A DNA stretch of 64,000 nt from Spirosoma sp. 48-14 (GTDB lineage Bacteria; Bacteroidota; Bacteroidia; Cytophagales; Spirosomataceae): assembly GCF_001898575.1 (NCBI RefSeq), contig NZ_MKUD01000045.1, positions 378,187 through 442,186 of the forward strand. The letters run 5' to 3'. Shown here one piece after another: positions 8,690 to 16,842 of this stretch. The notes beneath the pieces are model-generated. The model saw nothing but the letters and a program-made list of their open reading frames with translations, did not search any database and had not been told where the DNA came from. The position numbers were made by a program, and so were the translations under genes. Within the stretch, counting starts at the first letter, position 1; every line of letters starts with the position of its first letter.

Positions 8690-10051
8690 TTACTGTTGAT
8701 CATAATCTGCTTTCCACTCGGCCGAATCGGGGTCGTCGCCCTTCTGTCCGTCGAGTTTGAGCAGGAACGTTTTAGCGGGAAAATAAGGAACCATATGAAT
8801 GTCGAGGTATATCCGATCTTTCTGTTTGGGGTCCTGCTCAAAGCGCAACAGCTTGAACTTTTCGATGAGCTTACCCGGCCCCGTTACATTGTCCAGAAAC
8901 TTCACGATCTGCTTCTGAATATCGGCTTTCGTGTTGTAGTTGAAATTCTCAAACGCCCGTCGGTTCAGGAAATCAATCAGCACTTTGGTGATGTAGTCGA
9001 ATACACGGACTACGGAGTAGGTCTGCAGCCCGAGATTATCGCCATTGAAAAGCGTCTTGGCCGAGAAGGGCATCACCTTGCCGTATTCGTTGACCATCGG
9101 AATCAGACCCATTTTTTCGAGCGTCGATATTTCGCTTTTCTTCAACGGGAACCGCACGCCGTCGGCTCCATTCAGCGAACCGTGTTTCCGGCCAGCCGAC
9201 ACCTGCGACATGACCGTAGCGTATAACTTACCGGCCAAGGCACTCGACCCGGGCACATACAGGTCTTCTTCCTCCCCAACGTCCTGGTGTCGCCCACGTC
9301 CGGCCAGCCAGTTGCAGGTCATCATCACGTTGGACAGGTAAGCATCCCCACCTGTCAGATCAGCCGATTCGAAGAGGTCAACCACGTCGTCGGGCGCATC
9401 GAGGTGCTGGAAGTCCGTCACCATCATTACCTTGTTTTTATGCGCAATCTGGGCCCAGGTATCCACCACCTTCTTCGACCCCAGATAACCGGGTAGCACC
9501 ATCAGGGCATAGCTATCGCGAAGATCAAGCCGGTCGTAGTTGCGGGCAAACTCTTCGGCAACTGCATCGATAAAGGTGGTGTTGTCGAGGTCGGTGAGTT
9601 GCTCCGGCTCGGCATTCATAATATTCACATTCTTTACCTTATCCTGGTCGGTATTGACGTAAAAGCTGGCAACCGACCGATAGGCCTGTTCCAGTCCGCG
9701 GCTGGCTTCGAAGGCTCGACGTAAGTTTTCGCTCAGCAACGTTTGGGCCGCTTCGGCCTTCGACTGGGCAGTTTCGGCCAGCTCAGCTACTGAATCGGCA
9801 CTGGTGAGCAGGTCAAGCATGAGTTGAAGTCGTTTGCTCAACTGCGCCCGTTCCTGTTGCTTCGATTGCTCGGTAAGGAAGATTTTCTTACGGGCCTTTT
9901 TTTCGGGATTCAGGTTCTGAACGCCCTCCAGGGTCGTTTCCAGAATAGAAAACCCACCGTATTTGGCCAGTTTGGCCGAACTGGCGTCAAGAGAGGGTAT
10001 ATCTTCAGCGAGCTTTTCGCTGGTTTTGAGTGGTTTATCCTGTGCTTCCAT
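8690..10051 (-). CDS. tssC: T6SS sheath large subunit TssC
   Basis: The 453-residue protein is the DUF5458-type TssC of Bacteroidota. It begins with an Ala/Lys/Glu-rich helical region (residues 1-110), then has the sheath core with NTTFIDAVAEEFARNYDRLDLRDSYALMVLPGYLGSK, the AHKNKVMMVTDF strand, the FPLKKSEISTLEKMGLIPMVNEYGKVMPFSAKTLF region, and the C-terminal handshake strands FLLKLDGQKG. Together with TssB it forms the contractile sheath around the Hcp tube. It lies 23 bp downstream of tssB, an arrangement consistent with coupled expression. Confidence 0.95.
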   Translation of the reverse strand: MEAQDKPLKTSEKLAEDIPSLDASSAKLAKYGGFSILETTLEGVQNLNPEKKARKKIFLTEQSKQQERAQLSKRLQLMLDLLTSADSVAELAETAQSKAEAAQTLLSENLRRAFEASRGLEQAYRSVASFYVNTDQDKVKNVNIMNAEPEQLTDLDNTTFIDAVAEEFARNYDRLDLRDSYALMVLPGYLGSKKVVDTWAQIAHKNKVMMVTDFQHLDAPDDVVDLFESADLTGGDAYLSNVMMTCNWLAGRGRHQDVGEEEDLYVPGSSALAGKLYATVMSQVSAGRKHGSLNGADGVRFPLKKSEISTLEKMGLIPMVNEYGKVMPFSAKTLFNGDNLGLQTYSVVRVFDYITKVLIDFLNRRAFENFNYNTKADIQKQIVKFLDNVTGPGKLIEKFKLLRFEQDPKQKDRIYLDIHMVPYFPAKTFLLKLDGQKGDDPDSAEWKADYDQQ

Positions 10052-10074
10052 GTTATGTCTTTTCGGTGTACAGT

Positions 10075-10521
10075 TTATTGCGCTTCTTCCAGTTCGCGAA
10101 TCATTGCCTGAATAGCGGCTATGTAAGCAGCTTTCCCATCGGGATTTTCGAGCATTGTTTTCAGTATTTTGTTCGATTTCAACTGCTTCACATAGCGCTG
10201 AAAATCTTCAAAAGTCATGTTCAGTTCCTGGAGGTATTCGCTTTGGGCAATGATGCCTTTTCGGCCAAAATCGGCTAATGACATAAACTGGAGGGTTTCG
10301 CTGGTGCTGCCTCCTTCGTCCGTTTCAAATTCGACCTCTACTTCGGGTCGGAAATGGGCAAACACTTCTCCTACTGTTTTCAGGCCTTCGACCACTTCCG
10401 GGCGAACAGGAGGGTCGGATGTTAACTTCTCAATGAGGAGGGTTTTATTCTGTGGGATATCGACGATGCTTTCGCTGACATTGAGCTTTCGCTCCTGCCC
10501 ACCAATTCCGTAATCGAACAT
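10075..10521 (-). CDS. tssB: T6SS sheath small subunit TssB
   Basis: The 148-residue protein has the TssB layout: an N-terminal strand region (GGQERKLNVSESIVDIPQNKTLLIEKLTSDPPVRPEVVEGL is the typical opening, residues 7-47), a central FRPEVEVEFETDEG strand, FMSLADFGRKGI, and C-terminal helices (ILKTMLENPDGKAAYIAAIQAM). TssB interlocks with TssC to build the contractile sheath, which ClpV later disassembles. The gene sits between the PAAR gene (49 bp upstream) and tssC. Confidence 0.93.
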   Translation of the reverse strand: MFDYGIGGQERKLNVSESIVDIPQNKTLLIEKLTSDPPVRPEVVEGLKTVGEVFAHFRPEVEVEFETDEGGSTSETLQFMSLADFGRKGIIAQSEYLQELNMTFEDFQRYVKQLKSNKILKTMLENPDGKAAYIAAIQAMIRELEEAQ

Positions 10522-10570
10522 AATGTATACTCAGTTAAACGGTTAGAAATCAATCTTTACAACCTTCATC

Positions 10571-10873
10571 TCACCCACCAATCAGCACGGTCGGGCAACC
10601 AACGACGATGCTTCCACCATGAGCGGTGGTATCCCCCATTCGAGCCGCAGGCTTCCCGCCAATCAGCACCGACGTGGAGCCCATCACAATCACATCAGGA
10701 GGGCCTACGCAGGTACACAGATCACCGACTACGGAAGCCGGTTGACCACCGATCAGCACGGTTGGCATTCCAGGACCCATTATGGGACCGCCCACGTGCG
10801 GAATCGGGACTACGGCAGGTGTTTGCATGGGGCAAACGTGCATATCGGCTAAGCGTGCGGCAGGTTGTCCCAT
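10571..10873 (-). CDS. PAAR-domain spike-tip protein
   Basis: The whole 100-residue protein is a PAAR domain: MGQPAARLADMHVC at the start, then glycine-rich turns PMGPGMPTVLIGG-like, ASVVGDLCTCVGPPDVI, SVLIGGKPAARMGD and the closing GCPTVLIGG. His12 and the cysteines and His in later loops would bind the tip zinc. PAAR proteins sharpen the VgrG trimer and may link effectors. This one has no N- or C-terminal extension, so it carries no toxin domain of its own. It starts 3 bp after clpV ends. Confidence 0.93.
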   Translation of the reverse strand: MGQPAARLADMHVCPMQTPAVVPIPHVGGPIMGPGMPTVLIGGQPASVVGDLCTCVGPPDVIVMGSTSVLIGGKPAARMGDTTAHGGSIVVGCPTVLIGG

Positions 10874-10876
10874 TCG

Positions 10877-13432
10877 TTATGCGGTTTGCACTGAGCGATC
10901 AGCAGGTTGTTCAACAGAAGCGGTTAGAGCCGTTTCTTCATGGGTTATCGTCCATTGAAGCTCTTCATTGTTCACATCGACATGAATGGTAGACCCTTTA
11001 GTTACATCTCCGGCAATGATCATTCGGGAAATGGGTCGCCGAAGCTGGTTCCGAATGACACCTTTCAATTGCCGGGCTCCATACTGCGGTGTAAAGCCCG
11101 AAAGCGCCAGGTGCCGACGAGCCTCGGTCGTGAGATCGAGCACAATACCTTGCTTAGTCAATTGATCGGTCAGGCTGCGCAGATGGAGGTTGAAAATCCG
11201 AATGGCGTTCTCTTCCGAGATCGGGGCGAAGGGTACGATTTCGGTCAGCCGGGCCAGAAATTCGGGGCGAAAATGGCGGCTCATGGTTTCCATCAGTTCC
11301 GTATTGGTCGGAATCTGGCCTTCGCCAAATCGCTGGATAACCAACTGACTTCCAATATTTGACGTAAATAACACCACGGCATCCGAGAAATCACCTTCCT
11401 TGCCTAATCGGTCGTGCAGACGGCCTTCGTCCAGAATTTGCAGGAAGATGTCGAACACAGATGGATGGGCTTTCTCAATTTCATCGAACAGAACGACTGA
11501 GTAAGGTTTCTCACGGATTTTATTCACCAGCAAGCCCCCTTCTTCGTAGCCGACATAGCCCGGAGGAGCCCCGTACAGCAAAGCCGCTGAATGTTCTTCC
11601 TTGAACTCCGACATATCGAACCGAATCAGGAACGACTCATCGTTGAACAGGAAATCGGCCAGTGATTTGGCTAGTTCCGTTTTGCCGGTTCCGGTGGGTC
11701 CAAGCAAAAAGAACGAACCGATGGGTTGCCCTGCTTTGGTAAGACCAGAACGAGACTCCAGAATAGCATCGGCAACGGCTTTCACAGCATGATCCTGCCC
11801 GATAACGCGCTGTTTCAAGACTTCATCCATCGCCAGCAGTTTATCCCGCTCTTTGCTTTGAATTTTCCCCAGCGGAATACCCGTTTTGTGCGAGATCACG
11901 GCCGCTACGTCATGCCGATCAACGGTTGTTTTTTGTACGTCGATCAAGGCAGAAAGCCGGGTTAGTTTCTGCTGAATATGTTCGGCCAGTGTCGAAACCG
12001 ATTCAAAGGGATCATCCGTCGATTCGTCGTCGTCGCGTTCCGCAGCCAGATTCGCCAATAGAATAGGGCTTATTTTGGCTTCAAGCTCCTGATGCAAATA
12101 GCGTAGATTGCTCAATGAGCCGCTTCCATCAAACGAATTGGTCAACTTGTTCAGCTGTTCGGTTAGTTGAGCCACTTCGGCGGGGGTTCGTTCGCTGATC
12201 ATCCGAACGGCCGACAACGTACGGTCGAGGAGGTCAACGGCGGCATCGGGCAACCGACGATTTCGACTATAACGCTTGGCAAGGGTGACGGCTTCCGAAA
12301 CCGCATCGGTCCCGACGGTGAGCTGATGATGACTTTCGTAGAAGGGAACCAGCCGTTGCACCATCCGAATAGCCATATCGACCGAAGGCTCTTCTACCCG
12401 CAACACATCGAATCGGCGGCTAAAGGCTTCATCTGTTTCAATGTATTTTCGGTATTCATCGAGCGTCGTAGCGCCAATCACCGTCAGATTCCCTTTGGCC
12501 AGTTCAGGCTTGAGCAAGTTGGCAACGCCCGTTCCAAGTGGCCCCCGGCTATCCAGTAGCTGGTGAATTTCGTCAATGAACAAAATGATTTTGGCATCTT
12601 GTTTTAGCTCTTTGAGAATGCTTTTCAGCCGATCTTCTACCTCACCTTTGTACGAAGCACCAGCTACCAAAGCGCCCAGATCGAGTTCGAGGAGTCGGGC
12701 ATTTTTCAGATGACCCGGCACATCCCCCGCTACAATATTGAGCGCAAAACCATCGGCCAGCGCAGTTTTCCCTACACCCGGTTCGCCAACCAGAATCACA
12801 TTGGGTTTAGTCCGTCGTCCGAGGGTTTCGGTCATCATCCTGACTTCCCTGTCGCGGCCCAAAATCGGGTCCAGACGTCCTTCTGTAGCCATGGCGGTTT
12901 TATCGACACAATACCGCAACAACGCCTGCTCCGACGTCGGTTTAGCAGCTCCGGCTGTTTTTGGCCCTCCCTCTGAACCAGCCGCTGGCGCAACCGCTGT
13001 CTGTACATCGGCATCAGCCAGAGCCGCCTGCATCAGTTCGACCTGTGTCAGTGGAAAGCTCTTCAACTGTTCTGGCGTAAACGCAATGCCTGGCTTGAGC
13101 AAAGCGGCCAGCACACAAACAGGGTCGGTTTGTACTTTTCCTAACTGCATGGCAACCAGATCGGCCAGTTCCATAGTGGCTTTCACCTGTTCATCGCCCG
13201 GTGGGTTGGTCGATAATCGGCTGGCTTTGGGGCTAGCTTCAATCCGTACCTCGGCCCACTCACGCAGGTAAGGAACATCCTGACCCAACACACCTAACCA
13301 TGAAGCCAGTCCTACCTCATTATGAAGCAGGCCCATGAGCAGATGCGCCGGAGCGAACAGCTCATTCTGATACTCCTTCGAAAGAGCCTGGGCAATCTGT
13401 ATCGCCCGTTTTACTTCTTCAGTATATGCCAT
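10877..13432 (-). CDS. clpV: T6SS AAA+ disassembly ATPase ClpV (TssH)
   Basis: The 851-residue protein is a ClpB-like double AAA+ ATPase. An N-terminal Clp repeat domain spans about 1-140. The first ATPase domain has Walker A GEPGVGKTA near residue 215 and Walker B IILFIDEIHQLL. A middle-domain coiled coil lies near 410-470, and the second ATPase domain has Walker A GPTGTGKTE near 585 and VVLFDEIEKAHPSVFDIFLQ. It is called ClpV rather than ClpB because of its position in the tss operon and its reduced middle domain. ClpV takes apart contracted TssBC sheath for reuse. It overlaps closely with PAAR downstream (3 bp gap). Confidence 0.93.
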   Translation of the reverse strand: MAYTEEVKRAIQIAQALSKEYQNELFAPAHLLMGLLHNEVGLASWLGVLGQDVPYLREWAEVRIEASPKASRLSTNPPGDEQVKATMELADLVAMQLGKVQTDPVCVLAALLKPGIAFTPEQLKSFPLTQVELMQAALADADVQTAVAPAAGSEGGPKTAGAAKPTSEQALLRYCVDKTAMATEGRLDPILGRDREVRMMTETLGRRTKPNVILVGEPGVGKTALADGFALNIVAGDVPGHLKNARLLELDLGALVAGASYKGEVEDRLKSILKELKQDAKIILFIDEIHQLLDSRGPLGTGVANLLKPELAKGNLTVIGATTLDEYRKYIETDEAFSRRFDVLRVEEPSVDMAIRMVQRLVPFYESHHQLTVGTDAVSEAVTLAKRYSRNRRLPDAAVDLLDRTLSAVRMISERTPAEVAQLTEQLNKLTNSFDGSGSLSNLRYLHQELEAKISPILLANLAAERDDDESTDDPFESVSTLAEHIQQKLTRLSALIDVQKTTVDRHDVAAVISHKTGIPLGKIQSKERDKLLAMDEVLKQRVIGQDHAVKAVADAILESRSGLTKAGQPIGSFFLLGPTGTGKTELAKSLADFLFNDESFLIRFDMSEFKEEHSAALLYGAPPGYVGYEEGGLLVNKIREKPYSVVLFDEIEKAHPSVFDIFLQILDEGRLHDRLGKEGDFSDAVVLFTSNIGSQLVIQRFGEGQIPTNTELMETMSRHFRPEFLARLTEIVPFAPISEENAIRIFNLHLRSLTDQLTKQGIVLDLTTEARRHLALSGFTPQYGARQLKGVIRNQLRRPISRMIIAGDVTKGSTIHVDVNNEELQWTITHEETALTASVEQPADRSVQTA

Positions 13433-13551
13433 CAGAATTGGAGTTTAACTAGTGGAGGTCATTGGGTAGTCATTGATAGTCAATCATCGTTTTTGAGTGC
13501 TATACACCACTTGGCCCAGCTACCATTTGTGCCAACGAATGCCTATGACAA

Positions 13552-14475
13552 TCAATCAGAACCTAATCGGCGCAATTTTGCATTGATGGCCGTGATACGC
13601 TGCTGAGCGTCGGGACGGGTATTTTTTTCCAGCGTTTCTACCGCAAATTCATAAAGCGGACGACGCCAGAGCGGGGGGCGGTTTGTGGCATCGGCTTTTT
13701 TCTCACATCGGTCCACAATCTCCATTTCCACATCGGCACGCGATACCCCTGCTGAGGTGGGCGCGGAAACGGTCGGAGCAGGACTGCTGCCAGCCGCTTT
13801 CAACTGGGCCGTTAAGTCATTGATCCGTCGTTGGGCATCGACCAGTTTGCCCGTGCATTCCTGAAACTGCGACAGGTAATTGGGTCCGCCACCACCCGAT
13901 GGGGCCGGAGCGGCCGCTGGTGCTGCGGATTTGGCCGCCAGCAATTTCAGCATTTCGTTTTCCTGCCGTGCCTGCGTAAGAGCGGCTGTCAGTTTGTCAA
14001 TCTGACTGGCATCGATCCCCTCTTTCTCCAGTAGTTCGCGCAGGTAGCTGATGCTGTTTCGGTAGGTAAGCACAGCGTCGTAGGCATTGATAATACTATG
14101 CGACAGCTGCTTATTCATGGGCTGCAATTGCACGGTATCGGCTTTCAACGTGTTTACCTGCTGCTGAATCCCACTTTCCAGCCCCGAGAGTTGCGTCTTT
14201 AAACTTCCCTTTTCAATATCGGTCGCTTTCAAATACGCCTGATCGGTGGTCTGGAGTGTTTTCAGATTCGCCGTTACGCCCTCCATCGGCTTCATCAGCT
14301 TTTGCGTTTGCTCGTTCAACGTTTCGGTCAGGCGGGCGTTTTCCTGCTTCAGCACATAATTTGGCGCGCTGAATAACAGATAGACGGCTAGTAAAGGAAT
14401 ACTGAGGGAAAGGCAATACACACCCAGAAATCGGCTGAAGGCTTGCTGGCGTTCCGGTTTATTGAGAGGTTCCAT
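13552..14475 (-). CDS. tssO: T6SS-iii membrane protein TssO (probable)
   Basis: The 307-residue protein has one membrane helix near residues 13-32 (LGVYCLSLSIPLLAVYLLF). A long coiled-coil segment rich in Gln, Leu and Thr follows (about 38-180), then an Ala/Pro/Gly linker near 185-200 (PAAAPAPSGGGGP), a second short coiled coil and a C-terminal helical region (RPLYEFAVETLEKNTRPDAQQRI). A bitopic coiled-coil protein encoded between clpV and tssK fits TssO, a Bacteroidota-specific membrane-complex component. It is longer than the TssO proteins I remember, so the assignment rests on context as well as architecture. Confidence 0.68.
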   Translation of the reverse strand: MEPLNKPERQQAFSRFLGVYCLSLSIPLLAVYLLFSAPNYVLKQENARLTETLNEQTQKLMKPMEGVTANLKTLQTTDQAYLKATDIEKGSLKTQLSGLESGIQQQVNTLKADTVQLQPMNKQLSHSIINAYDAVLTYRNSISYLRELLEKEGIDASQIDKLTAALTQARQENEMLKLLAAKSAAPAAAPAPSGGGGPNYLSQFQECTGKLVDAQRRINDLTAQLKAAGSSPAPTVSAPTSAGVSRADVEMEIVDRCEKKADATNRPPLWRRPLYEFAVETLEKNTRPDAQQRITAINAKLRRLGSD

Positions 14476-14587
14476 CGATTATATAGAGAGGTTTTTTCCA
14501 GTGGTTCGGGCAGACCGTCGAAACGGTTGATTCAATCAATGTTAACTTATTTTCGGACAGCTACTTAGAATGACTTATTTAGCGGTT

Positions 14588-15745
14588 CTACCCAAGTGGG
14601 CTCCAACGCGAACGGGGCTTTTCGGGTGGTGTTTCCTTCACTTCGTGTTCGATGATGAATACGTTTTGCCCTTTGCGTTTGCCGATAAAATCCAACTGAG
14701 CCAGCTTGTAAAATACATTCGAAACGGTTCGATAAAACGTATCCAGTTCGGCCAGCAGTTGGGTGAGTTCCGTATGTTCATAAGGTAATTGCAGAACTGC
14801 ATTGAGCTGTGCTTCCAGAGCGCCCGGCGTCAAATCGGCCCATTCGCTGATGTAGCCAATAAACTCTTCCCGTTCGCGGCCACTAAGCATAGTCATCACC
14901 ACACGCATGGCCTGAATAGGCCGTAGAAGAGTTTCGGCCATGTATACAGGTGGCTCGTAAGGAACAATCCAGCTATAGCGCGTACTGATGTCGCCCAGCG
15001 TAAAGGCAATGCGTTCGGCCATCAGTAAGGTACTGGTTTGCAGGGCGTTTTTAGAATCCCGCTCCTTAGTACGCTGCAGGATTTTGTACGCATTCGTTTC
15101 CAGCGATTCCAGGTGTTTACCAAATTGCTGGTGCCATTGCTGAAGCCGGGGCAGGCTGTAGACCGATGTGCAGGCCGGAATATAATCGGGGTCCTGCTGA
15201 ACTTCGCCATTCCCGTATCGAATCCGGCCAACAATCAACTGATAGTTTAATTCCCCCGCTCGTACCTGCGCTGATGGCACTACATCGAGCCGGTATTCGG
15301 GACGGGTATGCGGATGTCGTGGGGGTGTTTCGGTCAGGATCGGCTCGCCAGTGGGTACGCGTTTGAACGGATCGACTGTCAGCAGTACATCGAAGGTTTG
15401 TGGTTTACCCGTTTGCAAGCCATAGGTAGCTGCCAGTGTTGAAAACGAGGTCGTACAGGTCAACGAATCCGCCGGGTTATGGTAATCGATTCGCCCCCCA
15501 TGTGGGCTGACCGCCCGACAGGTTCGAAGCTGCACCTTTATATTTTGGTTGTAATCGCATTGAATCTGCATGTCGAGGGCATTCGAAGCAGGCAGAATGC
15601 CATACCGAAACCGCGACAGACCCACGGCATGGCTATCCCGCAGTTGATCGTGCATGAAATTTTCCCACTCCGTAAAATGGCGTCGGGCGATCTTCATACC
15701 ATCCACCCAGTTGACGGGTAGATAAGAGAGTTCTGGTATTGTCAT
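14588..15745 (-). CDS. tssK: T6SS baseplate protein TssK
   Basis: The 385-residue protein shows TssK features: the opening LPVNWVDGMKIARRHFTEWENFM (VxWxDGMxxxxxHF is the family start), QIQCDYNQNIKVQL strands, a central helical block around residues 195-260, and a C-terminal domain ending in FIGKRKGQNVFIIEHEVKE. TssK trimers join the TssEFG baseplate to the membrane complex. Because this lineage lacks TssL and TssM, TssK would have to contact TssN or TssO instead, which is inference. It lies 112 bp upstream of tssO. Confidence 0.88.
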   Translation of the reverse strand: MTIPELSYLPVNWVDGMKIARRHFTEWENFMHDQLRDSHAVGLSRFRYGILPASNALDMQIQCDYNQNIKVQLRTCRAVSPHGGRIDYHNPADSLTCTTSFSTLAATYGLQTGKPQTFDVLLTVDPFKRVPTGEPILTETPPRHPHTRPEYRLDVVPSAQVRAGELNYQLIVGRIRYGNGEVQQDPDYIPACTSVYSLPRLQQWHQQFGKHLESLETNAYKILQRTKERDSKNALQTSTLLMAERIAFTLGDISTRYSWIVPYEPPVYMAETLLRPIQAMRVVMTMLSGREREEFIGYISEWADLTPGALEAQLNAVLQLPYEHTELTQLLAELDTFYRTVSNVFYKLAQLDFIGKRKGQNVFIIEHEVKETPPEKPRSRWSPLG

Positions 15746-15763
15746 AATAGAGAGGGCAATTAT

Positions 15764-15828
15764 TGATGTATGGTATAGGATGTATGATGGCTACATGTAC
15801 ATTAAAATACATCCTATACCATACATCA
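15764..15828. repeat. Inverted repeat between tssG and tssK
   Basis: Two 22-base arms (15764-15785 and 15807-15828, starting TGATGTATGGTATAGGATG) pair perfectly around a 21-base loop. It fills most of the 93 bp gap. There is no T-tract, so it is more likely a small repeat element or an mRNA-processing hairpin than a terminator. If it does terminate, tssK and later genes need a second promoter. Confidence 0.65.
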
Positions 15829-15838
15829 TACATTCTAA

Positions 15839-16774
15839 TTATACGTGTGTTGTAAAATCCAATCGTCCAAATACCTCGTTTTCAGCCAGTAGAAACGCGT
15901 CGTTCAGAGCTGACGTATCCAGTTCAATACCTACAGCAGCATCCAGAGGAACCAGATAGCCCGCGAGCCACTCAATCATCCGACGCCCATCACTACCGGG
16001 CAGGTAGTTGGCAACCCGTTCGGTTCGGTCGATATGCACGATTATTCGCAGCAACGGTTCTTCGTCGCATAACCAACCATCAAACACCGAGCTTTCGCCT
16101 AACTCCCACTCCCCCAGTGAGGCAGTGTCAGTCTCGACAAGCGTCATGCCACCTGGTTCAAGCTGTAGGCTTACACGCTCTTCCATCAATTGTTCGTAGC
16201 AGGCTTTCATCGCGGTCATATCGCCTACCATATGATGTACCACTGGCAGGATGTACAGCAGCCGTTTTACCTGCTCCGATGTCAGGAAATTGGGGAGGTT
16301 CCAGAACCAACTCAGTAATTCATTGGGTTGCTCGGTATCGGTATGAACCGGGTACGCTCGCTGCTCCTGCTCAAGTCGAATACGCTGCCGAAAAAACTCC
16401 TGCTCAAACGGCAGAAAAAACGTGCGGGCCGCTTTTTCCCGTTCGCGTTGAATGCTCATTTCGCGCAGGATAGCCTCTTTGGACGTTGCCACCTCATTTG
16501 CCGTTGGCTGATGAAAAACCCCTTCCGGCAGCAGATCGTATAAACCGCTACGGTTCAGATCAATCTGCAACCACCGTTTCGCCATATGCTGGGCTTCCTT
16601 CCATTCGGTCTGGCTGATGTCGCGCCCAAAAGTCCGTTTACCCAGGCCCATCGGATTCAGCACTAGTTCATCGAGCGAAATTCCATCTTCGAGCATATCC
16701 GCCAGTACTACCTCGGCTTTCAGGTCGATGGGCAGGTGCTTAAGGCGTTCGGCGTAGATGGAGAGCATATCCAT
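15839..16774 (-). CDS. tssG: T6SS baseplate protein TssG (probable)
   Basis: The 311-residue protein lies directly downstream of tssF, the usual tssG position. It contains IDLKAEVVLADMLEDGISLDELVLNP near the start, an RxRxExEQRAYPV region near 130-140, a WFWNLPNFLTSEQVKRLLYILP helix near 155-180 and SLGEWELGESSVFDG, VGIELDTS near the end. Bacteroidota TssG proteins are divergent from the proteobacterial ones. I assign it by position, size and a general resemblance to family members. TssG joins two TssF copies in the baseplate wedge. Confidence 0.75.
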   Translation of the reverse strand: MDMLSIYAERLKHLPIDLKAEVVLADMLEDGISLDELVLNPMGLGKRTFGRDISQTEWKEAQHMAKRWLQIDLNRSGLYDLLPEGVFHQPTANEVATSKEAILREMSIQREREKAARTFFLPFEQEFFRQRIRLEQEQRAYPVHTDTEQPNELLSWFWNLPNFLTSEQVKRLLYILPVVHHMVGDMTAMKACYEQLMEERVSLQLEPGGMTLVETDTASLGEWELGESSVFDGWLCDEEPLLRIIVHIDRTERVANYLPGSDGRRMIEWLAGYLVPLDAAVGIELDTSALNDAFLLAENEVFGRLDFTTHV

Positions 16775-16842
16775 AAGTTACTGAATTAAAGGCAATTCAA
16801 CCAATCTTCACATTGAATACCAAGCGAATGACTAGTTACGTT

